NCBI GenBank assembly: GCA_001513155.1
Contig: LFSR01000008.1
Location: 1-44,569, forward strand
DNA from: Syntrophomonas sp. DTU018
Lineage (GTDB): Bacteria; Bacillota; Syntrophomonadia; Syntrophomonadales; Syntrophomonadaceae
Direction of reading: 5' to 3'
Length of the DNA stretch: 44,569 bases
Numbering within the stretch: position 1 is the stretch's first letter; the number at the start of each line of letters is the position of its first letter. The notes under the pieces are model-generated. The model ran no database searches, had not been told where the DNA came from, and saw only the letters and a list, made by a program, of their open reading frames with translations. Shown one piece after another: positions 1 through 7,732 of this stretch. The position numbers were made by a program, and so were the translations under genes.

Positions 1-176
1 ATGGCTGAATCGGCATCAGGAGCTGATCCTACCTTGGTAGCCAGGTTGGCTCCGAAGCCAATATACACACCAGCCAATATACCCATAACTAACATTTTCA
101 AGAATGGCATTTCTGCCTTGGTTTTGCCGGCATTACATACTGCTACGGCAACTTCTGCAGGAGTTAGAAAATTCAT
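1..176 (-). CDS. Formate/nitrite transporter (FNT/FocA family), N-terminal part, cut by window edge
   Basis: Only the first 58 codons are present; the gene continues past position 1. Translation from the ATG at 176 begins MNFLTPAEVAVAVCNAGKTK and goes on to the first membrane helix, with the glycine-rich LAGVYIGFGA stretch typical of FNT channels of the FocA/FdhC type. An AGGAAGGGA ribosome site precedes the ATG. It is the last visible gene of the formate dehydrogenase operon, 32 bases after the NuoF-like gene, so a role in moving formate across the membrane fits both family and context. Nitrite or hydrosulfide specificity cannot be excluded from this fragment. Confidence 0.85.
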   Translation of the reverse strand, partial: MNFLTPAEVAVAVCNAGKTKAEMPFLKMLVMGILAGVYIGFGANLATKVGSAPDADSA

Positions 177-208
177 CTCATTCCCTTCCTTTCGCAAGCA
201 TCTAGTTT

Positions 209-1432
209 TTAATTCAGGTACGCGTTGTAATCCCCCGCAAAATGCTTTAAGGTGGTCAGGAACGGTGCCGGTGCTGCTTGACCCAGTCCACACAGGCAAG
301 CTACGGACATTACCCGACCGAGTCTTTCCATATTGCTCAAATCATCAGCCGAACCCTGACCAGCGGTAAGGCGGCATATAATCTCGTGCATCCGCTTGGT
401 ACCTTCACGACAGGGTGAGCATTTGCCGCAGGATTCATGTTCAAAAAATTTAGTGATGCGCTTGATTACATCCACCATGTCACGAGTCTCATCCATGACG
501 AATACTGCACCTGATCCAAGGGTTGCACCGATGGCTGCCATTGAATCAAAGTCAATACTGGTATCCAGGAATTCTGCCGGTATAAATCCCCCGGAGGTTC
601 CGCCGATTTGAACTGCCTTAAATTTCTTGCCGTTAGGTATACCACCGCCGAAATCATAAATGACCTGGCGTATGGTGGTATCGGTGGGAACCTCGATAAA
701 GGTGCGGTTGACAACGTCGCCAGTCAGGGTTAATACCTTGGTTCCCGGGTAAGATTTGGCTCCGATGGAACTGTACCAATCGGCACCTTTCTCCAGAATG
801 ACCGGCAGATTGGCAAAAGTTTCTACATTGTTTACGATAGTGGGTTTATTCCATAATCCTTTTACCGGCGGATAGGGCGGCTTAAAGCGGGGCTCACCCC
901 GGTGTCCTTCAATGGACTCGATAAGGGCACTTTCTTCCCCGCATACGTAAGCTCCAGCTCCCATGCGTACTTCTATGTCGAAGTCTCCCAAGCAGCCTTT
1001 GTCCTTGGCCTGTTGGATGGCTACATTGAGCTTTTCTACCACGTAAGGATATTCACCCCGGCAGTAGATGTAGCCCTTTTTGGCACCGATAGCATAGGCG
1101 CAGATGGCCATTCCTTCCAGAAGACTCTGGGGATCGTTTTCCATGATGATCCGGTCCTTGTAAGTGCCTGGTTCGCCTTCGTCGGCATTGCACACTACAT
1201 ATTTTTCTTCTGCACCAGTATTGTAAGCGAAAGACCACTTGGCTCCGGTATTGAATCCAGCCCCTCCCCGTCCGCGCAAGTTAGACTTTCTGACTTCATT
1301 GATTACGTCAAGCTGGCTCATACTCCGGGCTTTTTCCAAACCCTTGTATCCTCCTGCATTCAAGTAATCATCAATATTCAACGGATCAATTTTTCCGTAA
1401 TTGCGCAATACGATACGCAGTTCTTCAGCCAC
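209..1432 (-). CDS. NuoF/HydB-like NADH- and FMN-binding subunit of formate dehydrogenase
   Basis: This 407-residue flavoprotein subunit should oxidise or reduce NAD(H) at an FMN and pass electrons through a [4Fe-4S] cluster. Visible signatures are the glycine-rich FMN/NADH loop GRGGAGF (residues 54-60), NADEGEPGTYKDR, and the cluster ligands in SCGKCSPCREG (Cys335, 338, 341) with the fourth in CLCGLG (about Cys381). It is a short form: the N-terminal thioredoxin-like domain and C-terminal ferredoxin domains found in many HydB proteins are absent. It follows the NuoE-like gene by 21 bases in the fdhA operon, so I read it as the NAD(H) module of a soluble, NADH-linked formate dehydrogenase. 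Whether the complex is electron-bifurcating cannot be told from sequence. Confidence 0.93.
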   Translation of the reverse strand: MAEELRIVLRNYGKIDPLNIDDYLNAGGYKGLEKARSMSQLDVINEVRKSNLRGRGGAGFNTGAKWSFAYNTGAEEKYVVCNADEGEPGTYKDRIIMENDPQSLLEGMAICAYAIGAKKGYIYCRGEYPYVVEKLNVAIQQAKDKGCLGDFDIEVRMGAGAYVCGEESALIESIEGHRGEPRFKPPYPPVKGLWNKPTIVNNVETFANLPVILEKGADWYSSIGAKSYPGTKVLTLTGDVVNRTFIEVPTDTTIRQVIYDFGGGIPNGKKFKAVQIGGTSGGFIPAEFLDTSIDFDSMAAIGATLGSGAVFVMDETRDMVDVIKRITKFFEHESCGKCSPCREGTKRMHEIICRLTAGQGSADDLSNMERLGRVMSVACLCGLGQAAPAPFLTTLKHFAGDYNAYLN

Positions 1433-1453
1433 AAAATTCCCCTCCTTTCCCGG

Positions 1454-1900
1454 CTATTTATATTCGGCAAGTATTCCGGTTACCTTATCTGGCGTTACAC
1501 CAGCATAAGGTTTGCAGTTAATGGTAATTACCGGTGTAGCCTGGCACTGTCCTACGCATTCGGTAAATTCCAGGGTAAACTTGCCATCAGGCGTAGTTTC
1601 TCCCATCTTTATTCCCAACTCTTTCTCCAGGGCATTTACTACTTCGGCCGCCCCGGCAACGTGACAGGGAGCACTTTCACAGATGCGAATAACATAACGC
1701 CCTCTCTTGCCCACCTTGAAATAAGAATAAAACGTGGCAACTCCATATGCCTTAGCCTTGGGTATATCAAAAACTTCTGCCGCCTGGCTAATAGCATCTT
1801 CAGGAATATAATTATACTCCCGCTGCAGGGCATGATAGGCTTCTATCAAACCACCGGGCAGATCTTTATATTTTTCCAAAATGCTCAGATAATCAGCCAT
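1454..1900 (-). CDS. NuoE/HydC-like [2Fe-2S] thioredoxin-fold subunit
   Basis: This 148-residue protein has the NuoE pattern: a helical N-terminus (LQREYNYIPEDAI, GVATFYSYF) and a thioredoxin-like domain with four cysteines in CESAPC and CVGQC, the usual [2Fe-2S] ligands. The ATG at 1900 is preferred because GGGAGGTGA lies 5 bases before it; an upstream TTG at 1918 would place this ribosome site inside the gene. It sits between moeA and the NuoF-like gene and would form the small electron-transfer partner of NuoF, linking NAD(H) to the iron-sulfur chain of FdhA. Confidence 0.93.
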   Translation of the reverse strand: MADYLSILEKYKDLPGGLIEAYHALQREYNYIPEDAISQAAEVFDIPKAKAYGVATFYSYFKVGKRGRYVIRICESAPCHVAGAAEVVNALEKELGIKMGETTPDGKFTLEFTECVGQCQATPVITINCKPYAGVTPDKVTGILAEYK

Positions 1901-1935
1901 CTGTTCACCTCCCAACAACCTTGTTTATCCATGGA

Positions 1936-3147
1936 TTAAACATCCGTATATTCTCCTAAGAGTATCACTTGCACCTCTTCTCCCGCCTCAATGGGGCCAC
2001 CGCCGGGCGGCAGATCAATCAGCGCATTGCATCCCAACCAGGAGCGCAGCATGCTGGGTTTTTGTCCGGGAAGAACTTCTACTTCCCAGCCAGAATCCCG
2101 CCAAAGGGCTTTCCCGCGCACCAAACGCCTGCTGCTCGTTCTTTTGGCAAATCCATTACTGCACCTGGCAACAACCTGGCGATATTTCCAGGGTAATCCC
2201 TGCATGCTTCTTATTACCGGCGCAGCGAAGAGATGGTAGTGCACCGCACAAGCTGCCGGATTGCCTGACAGGGATAGAATCAAAGTGTTGTCCAGTTTCC
2301 CTGCTCCAACATGGCTGCCGGGTTGAATGAGTACACCCCAAAAGAGGACCTGGGCTCCTGCATCCTCCATTAATAATCTGCTGGTGTTTTTCCCGTTCTG
2401 GTAAGTTCCCCCTACCAGGATTATCATTTGGGTTTGGCTGCACAGATCTTCCAGCACATTTTTCATGGAAGTACCGGTAACGGACCTATAGTGAACAGAA
2501 GTTACGACACCACCCTGCCGGCTGATAAACCCGCTCAGCATGGGGCCATTACTGTCCCGCATTTGTCCCCTGTCCGGTTCAAGTCCCGGGGGAACAATAT
2601 TATCAGCCAAACATATGATAGCTATCCTCGGCTTCTGAAAAACCTCAACCTCACCGATACCCAGTGCAGCCAATAACCCCAGAGCTGCCGGTTCTATCTG
2701 GGTGCCTGCGGTGAGCAGAATATCATTCCGGGCAAAATCCTCTCCCGCTCGTTTGATGTTATCCCCCGGTTTGATATTGCCCAATACCCGCAAGTATTGA
2801 CCTTCCACTACGACCTTTTCATGGGGAATTACCGCCACGGTTCCCCGGGGCAGAACTCCTCCGGTATTAACCGGTACTGCTTGCCCCTCTTTCAGAACCT
2901 CCGGCACACCTCCTGTTTCCGGCTGGTCTTGGCAAAGCCTATAGCTGTGGTCAGCATTGGGACTCTCCCCCAGGGCATACCCGTCCACCGCTGATTGGTG
3001 TTCAGGCGGCAAATCATGCTTGGCATAAAGGTTGCGCGGCAAAACCCTGCCCAGAGCATCATCTAGAAGTACTAATTCCTGCCCTAAAGAGGGACATTGT
3101 TCCTGTAACAGCTGCCAGGCTTGTTCCAGGCCGATATCTTGGTGCAA
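1936..3147 (-). CDS. moeA: Molybdopterin molybdenumtransferase, MoeA family
   Basis: This 403-residue protein matches the MoeA/gephyrin-E layout: an N-terminal region with HQSAVDGYAL (the substrate-loop motif usually seen as SAMDGYA), a MoaB/Mog-like central domain, and a C-terminal beta barrel ending near IEAGEEVQVILL. MoeA inserts molybdate or tungstate into adenylated molybdopterin, the cofactor needed by the formate dehydrogenase upstream. Translation starts at a TTG (3147) behind a strong AGGAGG 8 bases away. The central domain has GGTYQNGKNTS where MoeA proteins usually show GGxSxGxxD, so the active-site loop is atypical and the exact activity is less certain than the family. Confidence 0.85.
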   Translation of the reverse strand: MHQDIGLEQAWQLLQEQCPSLGQELVLLDDALGRVLPRNLYAKHDLPPEHQSAVDGYALGESPNADHSYRLCQDQPETGGVPEVLKEGQAVPVNTGGVLPRGTVAVIPHEKVVVEGQYLRVLGNIKPGDNIKRAGEDFARNDILLTAGTQIEPAALGLLAALGIGEVEVFQKPRIAIICLADNIVPPGLEPDRGQMRDSNGPMLSGFISRQGGVVTSVHYRSVTGTSMKNVLEDLCSQTQMIILVGGTYQNGKNTSRLLMEDAGAQVLFWGVLIQPGSHVGAGKLDNTLILSLSGNPAACAVHYHLFAAPVIRSMQGLPWKYRQVVARCSNGFAKRTSSRRLVRGKALWRDSGWEVEVLPGQKPSMLRSWLGCNALIDLPPGGGPIEAGEEVQVILLGEYTDV

Positions 3148-3159
3148 TATTTATACCTC

Positions 3160-4191
3160 CTAAAATGGACTTGCTTTGCCAAAGGAACAGTTGGGATACT
3201 GGCATGACGGGCATCCCAGGCAGAGGCCGCCATGCCCTAGAGCAACTATGTCAGCCTTGGAAATACGTTCACCGGCAAAAATGCGCGGCAATACCAAATC
3301 CAAAGTAGTCACTTTATCGAACAAAGCTCCTCCGGGCACCCCGCAAACCGGGACACGACCCAGGTAAGCCAGCATAAAGTGTGATCCAGGCAGCACAGGA
3401 GCACCATGAAAGACTACTTGAGCGCCGCTAGTACGAATAGCTCGGGGAGTAGCGTCATCGGCATCAACAGACATACCGCCTGTTACCAAAATCAGCTGGG
3501 CTCCCTCAGCTATAAAATTGTGAATCTCTCCAGCTATTAACTCCGCATCATCAGGTACGATGGTTTGTCCCATCCACCTTCCTCCAAAGGTATTTACTTT
3601 CTGGCGCACTACATAGCTGAAACCGTCACGAATTAATCCGCTGTTTACTTCACTGCCGGTAGTAACTACCGCCACCCACAAAGGTTGAAACGGTTTAACT
3701 TCAACCAGAGGTAAGGGCCGGCTGGCCAGATGTTCGGCCTCCAGCAGCAGGTCTTCGTGAATCGCCAGTGGTATTATTCTGGTACCAGCCACAACCTGGT
3801 GTTTGTTAACCACCGAATTGTTGTGCAGGGTAGCAAAAATAATGCCATCGCAGTTGTTAACCCACTGCAGCTGGTTAACTCTGATTTTCAACAAGCCAGG
3901 TATAGCTGCCTGCAAGTTTACCCGGCCTTGATTGGGCGTGCCTATGCTTACCCCGAAACCAGCAGCAGAGCGAGCCAGGCGAACTGCTGCATCATCTTCA
4001 TGAACCAGATGATCCTCAGCTTCCCACACATAAATGTGTTCTTTGCCCAAACTGCGCAGCCGCTCAATATCCTGAGGCTTTATTATATGACCTCGCCGGA
4101 AAGCCCTGCGTTTGACTTTGCCCGGCAATATCTCAGTGATATCGTGTCCCAGGGGTAGGCCTATGGCTTCCTCAATGGCTATCTTACGCAT
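3160..4191 (-). CDS. Molybdopterin-binding (MoeA/Mog-like) protein with cysteine-rich C-terminal tail
   Basis: This 343-residue protein has a central Mog/MoaB-type molybdopterin-binding domain (VVTTGSEV and ILVTGGMSVDADD, close to the MoeA pattern GGxSxGxxD). Its N-terminus (GLPLGHDITEILPG) resembles the start of many MoeA-like proteins, but the full MoeA barrel is missing. It ends in a tail with the pattern CLGCPSCQYPNCSFGK, four closely spaced cysteines that could bind zinc or an iron-sulfur cluster. Its ATG overlaps the fdhA stop by 8 bases, so the two are translationally coupled. A role in delivering or sensing the molybdenum/tungsten cofactor for FdhA is inferred from position; the precise function is unknown. 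Confidence 0.8.
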   Translation of the reverse strand: MRKIAIEEAIGLPLGHDITEILPGKVKRRAFRRGHIIKPQDIERLRSLGKEHIYVWEAEDHLVHEDDAAVRLARSAAGFGVSIGTPNQGRVNLQAAIPGLLKIRVNQLQWVNNCDGIIFATLHNNSVVNKHQVVAGTRIIPLAIHEDLLLEAEHLASRPLPLVEVKPFQPLWVAVVTTGSEVNSGLIRDGFSYVVRQKVNTFGGRWMGQTIVPDDAELIAGEIHNFIAEGAQLILVTGGMSVDADDATPRAIRTSGAQVVFHGAPVLPGSHFMLAYLGRVPVCGVPGGALFDKVTTLDLVLPRIFAGERISKADIVALGHGGLCLGCPSCQYPNCSFGKASPF

Positions 4192-6889
4192 TGGCAGCCT
4201 CCGGCAATTTCTCTATTCTGACCGCACACACCTTGTATTCACCAGTTCCGGTGGTGGGATCCAAAGCATCGCTGGTCAAAGCATTGGTAGGAGTAGCCGA
4301 GTGATGGAAGGACATCCATATCATGCCCGGCTGCACCCGCTCCGTTACCTTAACAGCAGAAATAACTTCTCCACGCCGGGATACAATCTTCACTTGCTGC
4401 CCTGTTTCCAATCCTAATCTCTCTGCATCCTCCGGATGGATCTCCGCCATTTCTTTGTCCCACAGCTCGGCTATACCGGATGAATAGGGAGTAGTAACAT
4501 TGTAATGATACAGAATACGTCCCGTCGACAGCAAGAATGGGTACTCTCTATCCGGCATCTCTGCAGGCGGTACATGATCGGCCGGCTGGAACAAGCCTAG
4601 GCCGCGAGTAAATTTGCCCTTATGCAGGTAAGGAGTTCCCGGGTGATCATCAGTGGTACACGGCCATTGCAGAGATCCTTTCTCCAGGCGATTGTAATTA
4701 ATACCTGCCATAGAGGGAGTTAAAGAGGCCATCTCATCCCATATCTCACTGGGATGTTCGTAATGCATGGGGAATCCTACCCGGGTTGCCATCTGGCAAA
4801 TAGTCTGCCAGTTAGCCTGACCGGGGATAGGTTCGATAGCTTTACGTACCCTTTGTACCCGCCGTTCTGTGTTGGTAAAGGTTCCGTCACATTCAGCAAA
4901 ACTGGCGGCCGGCAGGATTACATCGGCATATTCAGCTGTTTCAGTCAGGAACAGCTCCTGGACTACCAAAAACTCAAGCTTCTCCAGGGCAGCACGAACA
5001 TGATTGGCATTAGGATCGGTCAGCACCGGATTTTCGCCTAGAATATACATGGCTTTGACCTTACCCTCATGGGCTGCATCGAACATTTCCGGAATCTTCA
5101 AGCCCACTTTGGGTGAAAGAGATACTCCCCAGGCCTTTTCAAACTTCTCGCGAATTTCGTCATTAGTAACCGCTTGATAACCGGGATAAACATTGGGCAG
5201 AGCGCCCATATCGCAGGCACCCTGTACGTTGTTCTGGCCGCGCATGGGGCATACACCGGTTCCAGGACGTCCCAAATGTCCGGTCAACATGGCCAGATTA
5301 GCAATACTCATAACATTGCGGGTCCCACAGATATGCTCGGTGATACCCAGGGTATAGAATATCATGGCTTTATCAGTGGTAGCATAGAGGCGAGCCACTG
5401 CATACAGGTCTTCCACCGGGACTCCCGTCAATTCCGAGACATATTCAGGGGTATATCTTTCCACAGTTTCTTTAAGAGCTTCATAATTTTCGGTACGTTC
5501 GGCAATGAACTCTTTATCCTCTAAACCTTCTTTAATAATGATGTGCATCAAGCCATTCAAGAGGGGAATGTCGGTACCGGGTTTAATCTGCAGCCAGTAA
5601 TCTGCTTCATCCACCAGATCAATTCGGCGGGGATCACAGACAATCATCTTGGCTCCCCGGCGAGCCGCCTGGCGCATTTTGTACCCGATCACTGGGTGGG
5701 CTTCAGTGGCATTGGTTCCAATCAAGAACAGAAGTTCTGCTTCTTCCGTGATTTCATTAATGGGATTGGTCATAGCGCCGCTTCCGAAAGTTGTGGCCAG
5801 ACCGGCCACAGTGGGCGCGTGTCAGGTACGGGCACAATGGTCTACATTGTTTGTGCCCATATAGGCCCGGGTAAATTTCTGCACCAAATAGTTTTCCTCA
5901 TTGGTACAACGGGCCGAACTTAATGCCGCAAAGGAATCAGGACCATATTTTTCCTTGATGCTGTTAAATTTCTCGGCAATTAAATCAAATGCCTCATCCT
6001 AGGTTGCTTCCACGAACTGGCCATCCTTTTTAATCAAGGGGGTGGTAAGACGTTTTTCATTATAGATGAAATCCCAGGCAAAACGTCCCTTTACGCACAG
6101 CATACGCCCGTTCACGGGAGCATCCTCAGCGGAAAGAACCCCTATGATTCTGCCATCTTTTACAGCCAGATCAAAATTACATCCCGTTCCGCAAAACGGG
6201 CAAGTGGTACGGACTTTTTCCATCTCCCACCGTCTGGCTTGTCCGGCCATAGACTTCTCTGTTAAAGCACCGGTGGGACATACGGCTACACATTGACCGC
6301 AAAACACACAGTCTGACTCGATATAAGGCACATCTCCTGCAGTAGTCGCCTTGCGGTGAAAACCACGGTAGAGATAGGATAGATTATCCTGACCCGTCAT
6401 TTCTTCACAGGCCCGTACACAGGCACCGCAAAGAATACATTTGTTTAGATCTCTGATTATAAAGGGATTGCTGTCGTCGATAGCATAATGGTGTTTTTCC
6501 CCTGTGAATGGACTATCTTTCACATTATACCGATAACAATACTCCGCCAATTTGCAGTCTCCCATTTTGTCACAGGTCATGCAGTCCAGGGGATGATTGG
6601 CTACCAGAAGTTCCAGTATGGTTTTGCGCGCTTCTACAACAGACGGAGACTCAGTCTCCACTACCATACCTTCCGTCACCGGAGTGACACAGGCAGCTGG
6701 TAAGAGACGGTTGCCTTTTACCTCCACCACGCATAAACGACAGGCTCCCATCGGACTCAAATCAGGATCGTAACACAGGCGAGGAATGTCTACGCCTATC
6801 ATTTCTGCAGCCTCTAGTATAGTGCTGCCTACCGGGGCTTCAACCTCCTTTCCGTTAATAGTCAGCTTTACCCTCTGCAAATCCACCAC
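4184..6889 (-). CDS. fdhA: Formate dehydrogenase catalytic subunit, selenoprotein, interrupted by in-frame amber codon
   Basis: Read through, this frame gives 901 codons. In order: a [2Fe-2S] ferredoxin domain (about 5-80), a NuoG-like His/Cys cluster (HPLDCMTCDKMGDC), two [4Fe-4S] motifs (CILCGACVRAC, CVFCGQCVAVCP), the catalytic-domain cluster (CPFCGTGC), then the molybdopterin oxidoreductase domains. Codon 356 is TGA (5822-5824) in the context CART-U-HAPTVAGL, the selenocysteine position of FdhF-type enzymes. Codon 297 is TAG (5999-6001) in VEAT-x-DEAF, where relatives have tryptophan (TGG); no in-frame start with good spacing follows it closely. Start choice is loose: GTG at 6889 and 6886 lie very near AGGAG, and a TTG at 6880 has better spacing. 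The enzyme should oxidise formate or reduce CO2 with a Mo/W cofactor and exchange electrons with the NuoEF-like subunits. Confidence 0.9.
5792..5824 (-). promoter_or_regulatory. Bacterial SECIS element of fdhA with its UGA codon
   Basis: Immediately downstream of the TGA (5822-5824) the transcript can form a perfect 7-bp hairpin, UGUGGCC-GGUCU-GGCCACA (5792-5810). The loop begins 18 bases after the UGA and is GGUCU, which as I recall is the same as in the E. coli fdhF SECIS. Distance, stem length and leading G residues fit the known bacterial SECIS pattern recognised by SelB. Confidence 0.9.
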
Positions 6890-6924
6890 TCCTTCCCAGA
6901 CACATTATCATCCATGAAAATATG

Positions 6925-6951
6925 AAAAGACTCCTGCCTGGACAGGAGTCT
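6925..6951 (-). terminator. Intrinsic terminator in the fdhA leader (likely riboswitch expression platform)
   Basis: The minus-strand transcript forms a perfect 9-bp stem AGACTCCTG / CAGGAGTCT with a 6-base loop, followed by a short U-run. It lies about 35 bases before fdhA and directly after the folded region at 6960-7090, the usual place for an on/off attenuator. Termination strength is uncertain because the U-run is only about four bases. Confidence 0.7.
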
Positions 6952-6959
6952 CCATATCA

Positions 6960-7090
6960 TATCCAACCGGGAATGGTATCCCGTAATAGTGACAAGCTCC
7001 TTTCCAAAACACGGGAGGCACACCCGTTTCCGGATATACCCTAACGGTCACATAACCTTGGCTTAAGCTTTAGGTTGATGTGACTCAGAG
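6960..7090 (-). promoter_or_regulatory. Candidate molybdenum/tungsten cofactor (Moco/Tuco) riboswitch
   Basis: The leader RNA is rich in nested stems: a GTCACAT...ATGTGAC arm (7047-7084) extended by AACCT/AGGTT, a CCTCCC ... GGAAAGGAG arm (about 6997-7018), and CGGGA TACCAT TCCCG (6968-6983). The paired CCTCC/GGAAAGGAG block resembles what I remember of the Moco RNA motif, and the downstream gene encodes a Mo/W-cofactor enzyme followed by two MoeA-type genes. A terminator follows at once. The class assignment rests on memory and context and needs a covariance-model search. Confidence 0.6.
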
Positions 7091-7266
7091 CTATTTAATT
7101 ATGTATGAATACCCTTTTCTAGCGCCGACCGCTGTCAGCCTGTCCCCTCTGCTGTCAAAGGGTGGAACGAAACCGCAAACATAATATTCCGGGTCTCTCT
7201 GGTGCTCCGGGGAAATACAAGTGTCTTTCTGTATGAATAACTTAATGCTCAATTGCTTTTTGCACG

Positions 7267-7297
7267 AAAAAAGCACAACTCGACCTCCCGAGCTTGT
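7267..7297 (-). terminator. Intrinsic terminator after the conserved leader element of the fdh operon
   Basis: On the minus strand ACAAGCTCG pairs with CGAGTTGT (one bulged G) around the loop GGAGGT, and is followed by G then CTTTTTT. It lies about 20 bases downstream of the conserved element at 7316-7350, the same order as in the hydrogenase leader. Function as an attenuator is inferred. Confidence 0.65.
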
Positions 7298-7315
7298 CTC
7301 CCCCAATAGCAAAGG

Positions 7316-7350
7316 AATCTTCAAGGAATCGTTTCCGCTGTACTGTCACT
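7316..7350 (-). promoter_or_regulatory. Conserved leader element, fdh copy
   Basis: The minus strand reads AGTGACAGTACAGCGGAAA followed by CGATTCCTTGAAGATT. The hydrogenase leader (17253-17288) carries AGTGGCGGTACAACGAAAA followed by a similar TCC-x-TGAAG block. The 19-base cores differ at only a few positions, mostly purine-for-purine changes. Both copies precede a terminator. It may be part of a regulatory RNA or a protein-binding site; I do not recognise the class. Confidence 0.5.
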
Positions 7351-7405
7351 GAGCATTCTCCACCAACAATCCTGCAAAACGCTTTATTATTGATAAGGTT
7401 GCTCA

Positions 7406-7434
7406 ATTACCAGTGGGATACATGTCGTTGTCAA
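7406..7434 (-). promoter_or_regulatory. Possible sigma-A promoter of the fdh operon
   Basis: The minus strand has TTGACA (7434-7429), a 17-base spacer and GGTAAT (7411-7406; 4 of 6 matches to TATAAT). Transcription would begin some 50 bases before the conserved leader element. Another TTGACA lies farther upstream near 7670 without a good -10 box. Confidence 0.35.
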
Positions 7435-7732
7435 TATGCTCTTTTTTGTCTATTCATGTTTGATCATGATGTTTTTATATTTATAACCTTTATGCTAGCT
7501 ATAAAGCAAATTTACCGCTACCTGACCAGATGTACATTCCCAATCGTCACTGATTTTTCGAGCGTTTTTGTTTAATATCTTCTTTTTTGGCATAGACTTA
7601 TCTTTCGCTTAATATAACTTTTAATTATTATTATTATTAAAACATGTAATATCTTGCCAAGGTTTTGTCAATAACAATCGAAATTTTTTGTGTTAATCCC
7701 AAAGCCTTACTAATGTGAATTTTCTTAGACCT

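Larger units (their letters stand above)
7091..7732 (-). other. Long non-coding stretch between hypE and the fdhA riboswitch-like fold
   Basis: No convincing gene is seen in this stretch. It holds the distal fdh leader: a possible promoter (7406-7434), a conserved element (7316-7350) and a terminator (7267-7297), described separately. The part at 7110-7260 is GC-richer and can fold, but I do not recognise a class; it is flanked by two copies of TGTATGAATA (7102-7111 and 7230-7239). Positions 7440-7700 are AT-rich and hold nothing I can name. Confidence 0.6.

Noticed and set aside
4184-6889. Two separate genes, an iron-sulfur subunit and a catalytic subunit, instead of one fdhA
   Set aside because: The frame is continuous across the TAG, the flanking sequence matches one domain of single-chain enzymes, and the next in-frame start-like codons (TTG-GTG near 5900) would cut into the conserved domain.
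7100-7240. NikR operator built from the two TGTATGAATA copies
   Set aside because: The copies are direct, not inverted, and far apart; NikR sites need an inverted GTATGA/TCATAC pair with short spacing.
7091-7324. A 77-codon open frame on the minus strand in the fdh leader
   Set aside because: No ribosome site, no recognisable domain, and it overlaps a terminator and the conserved leader element; better read as structured leader RNA.
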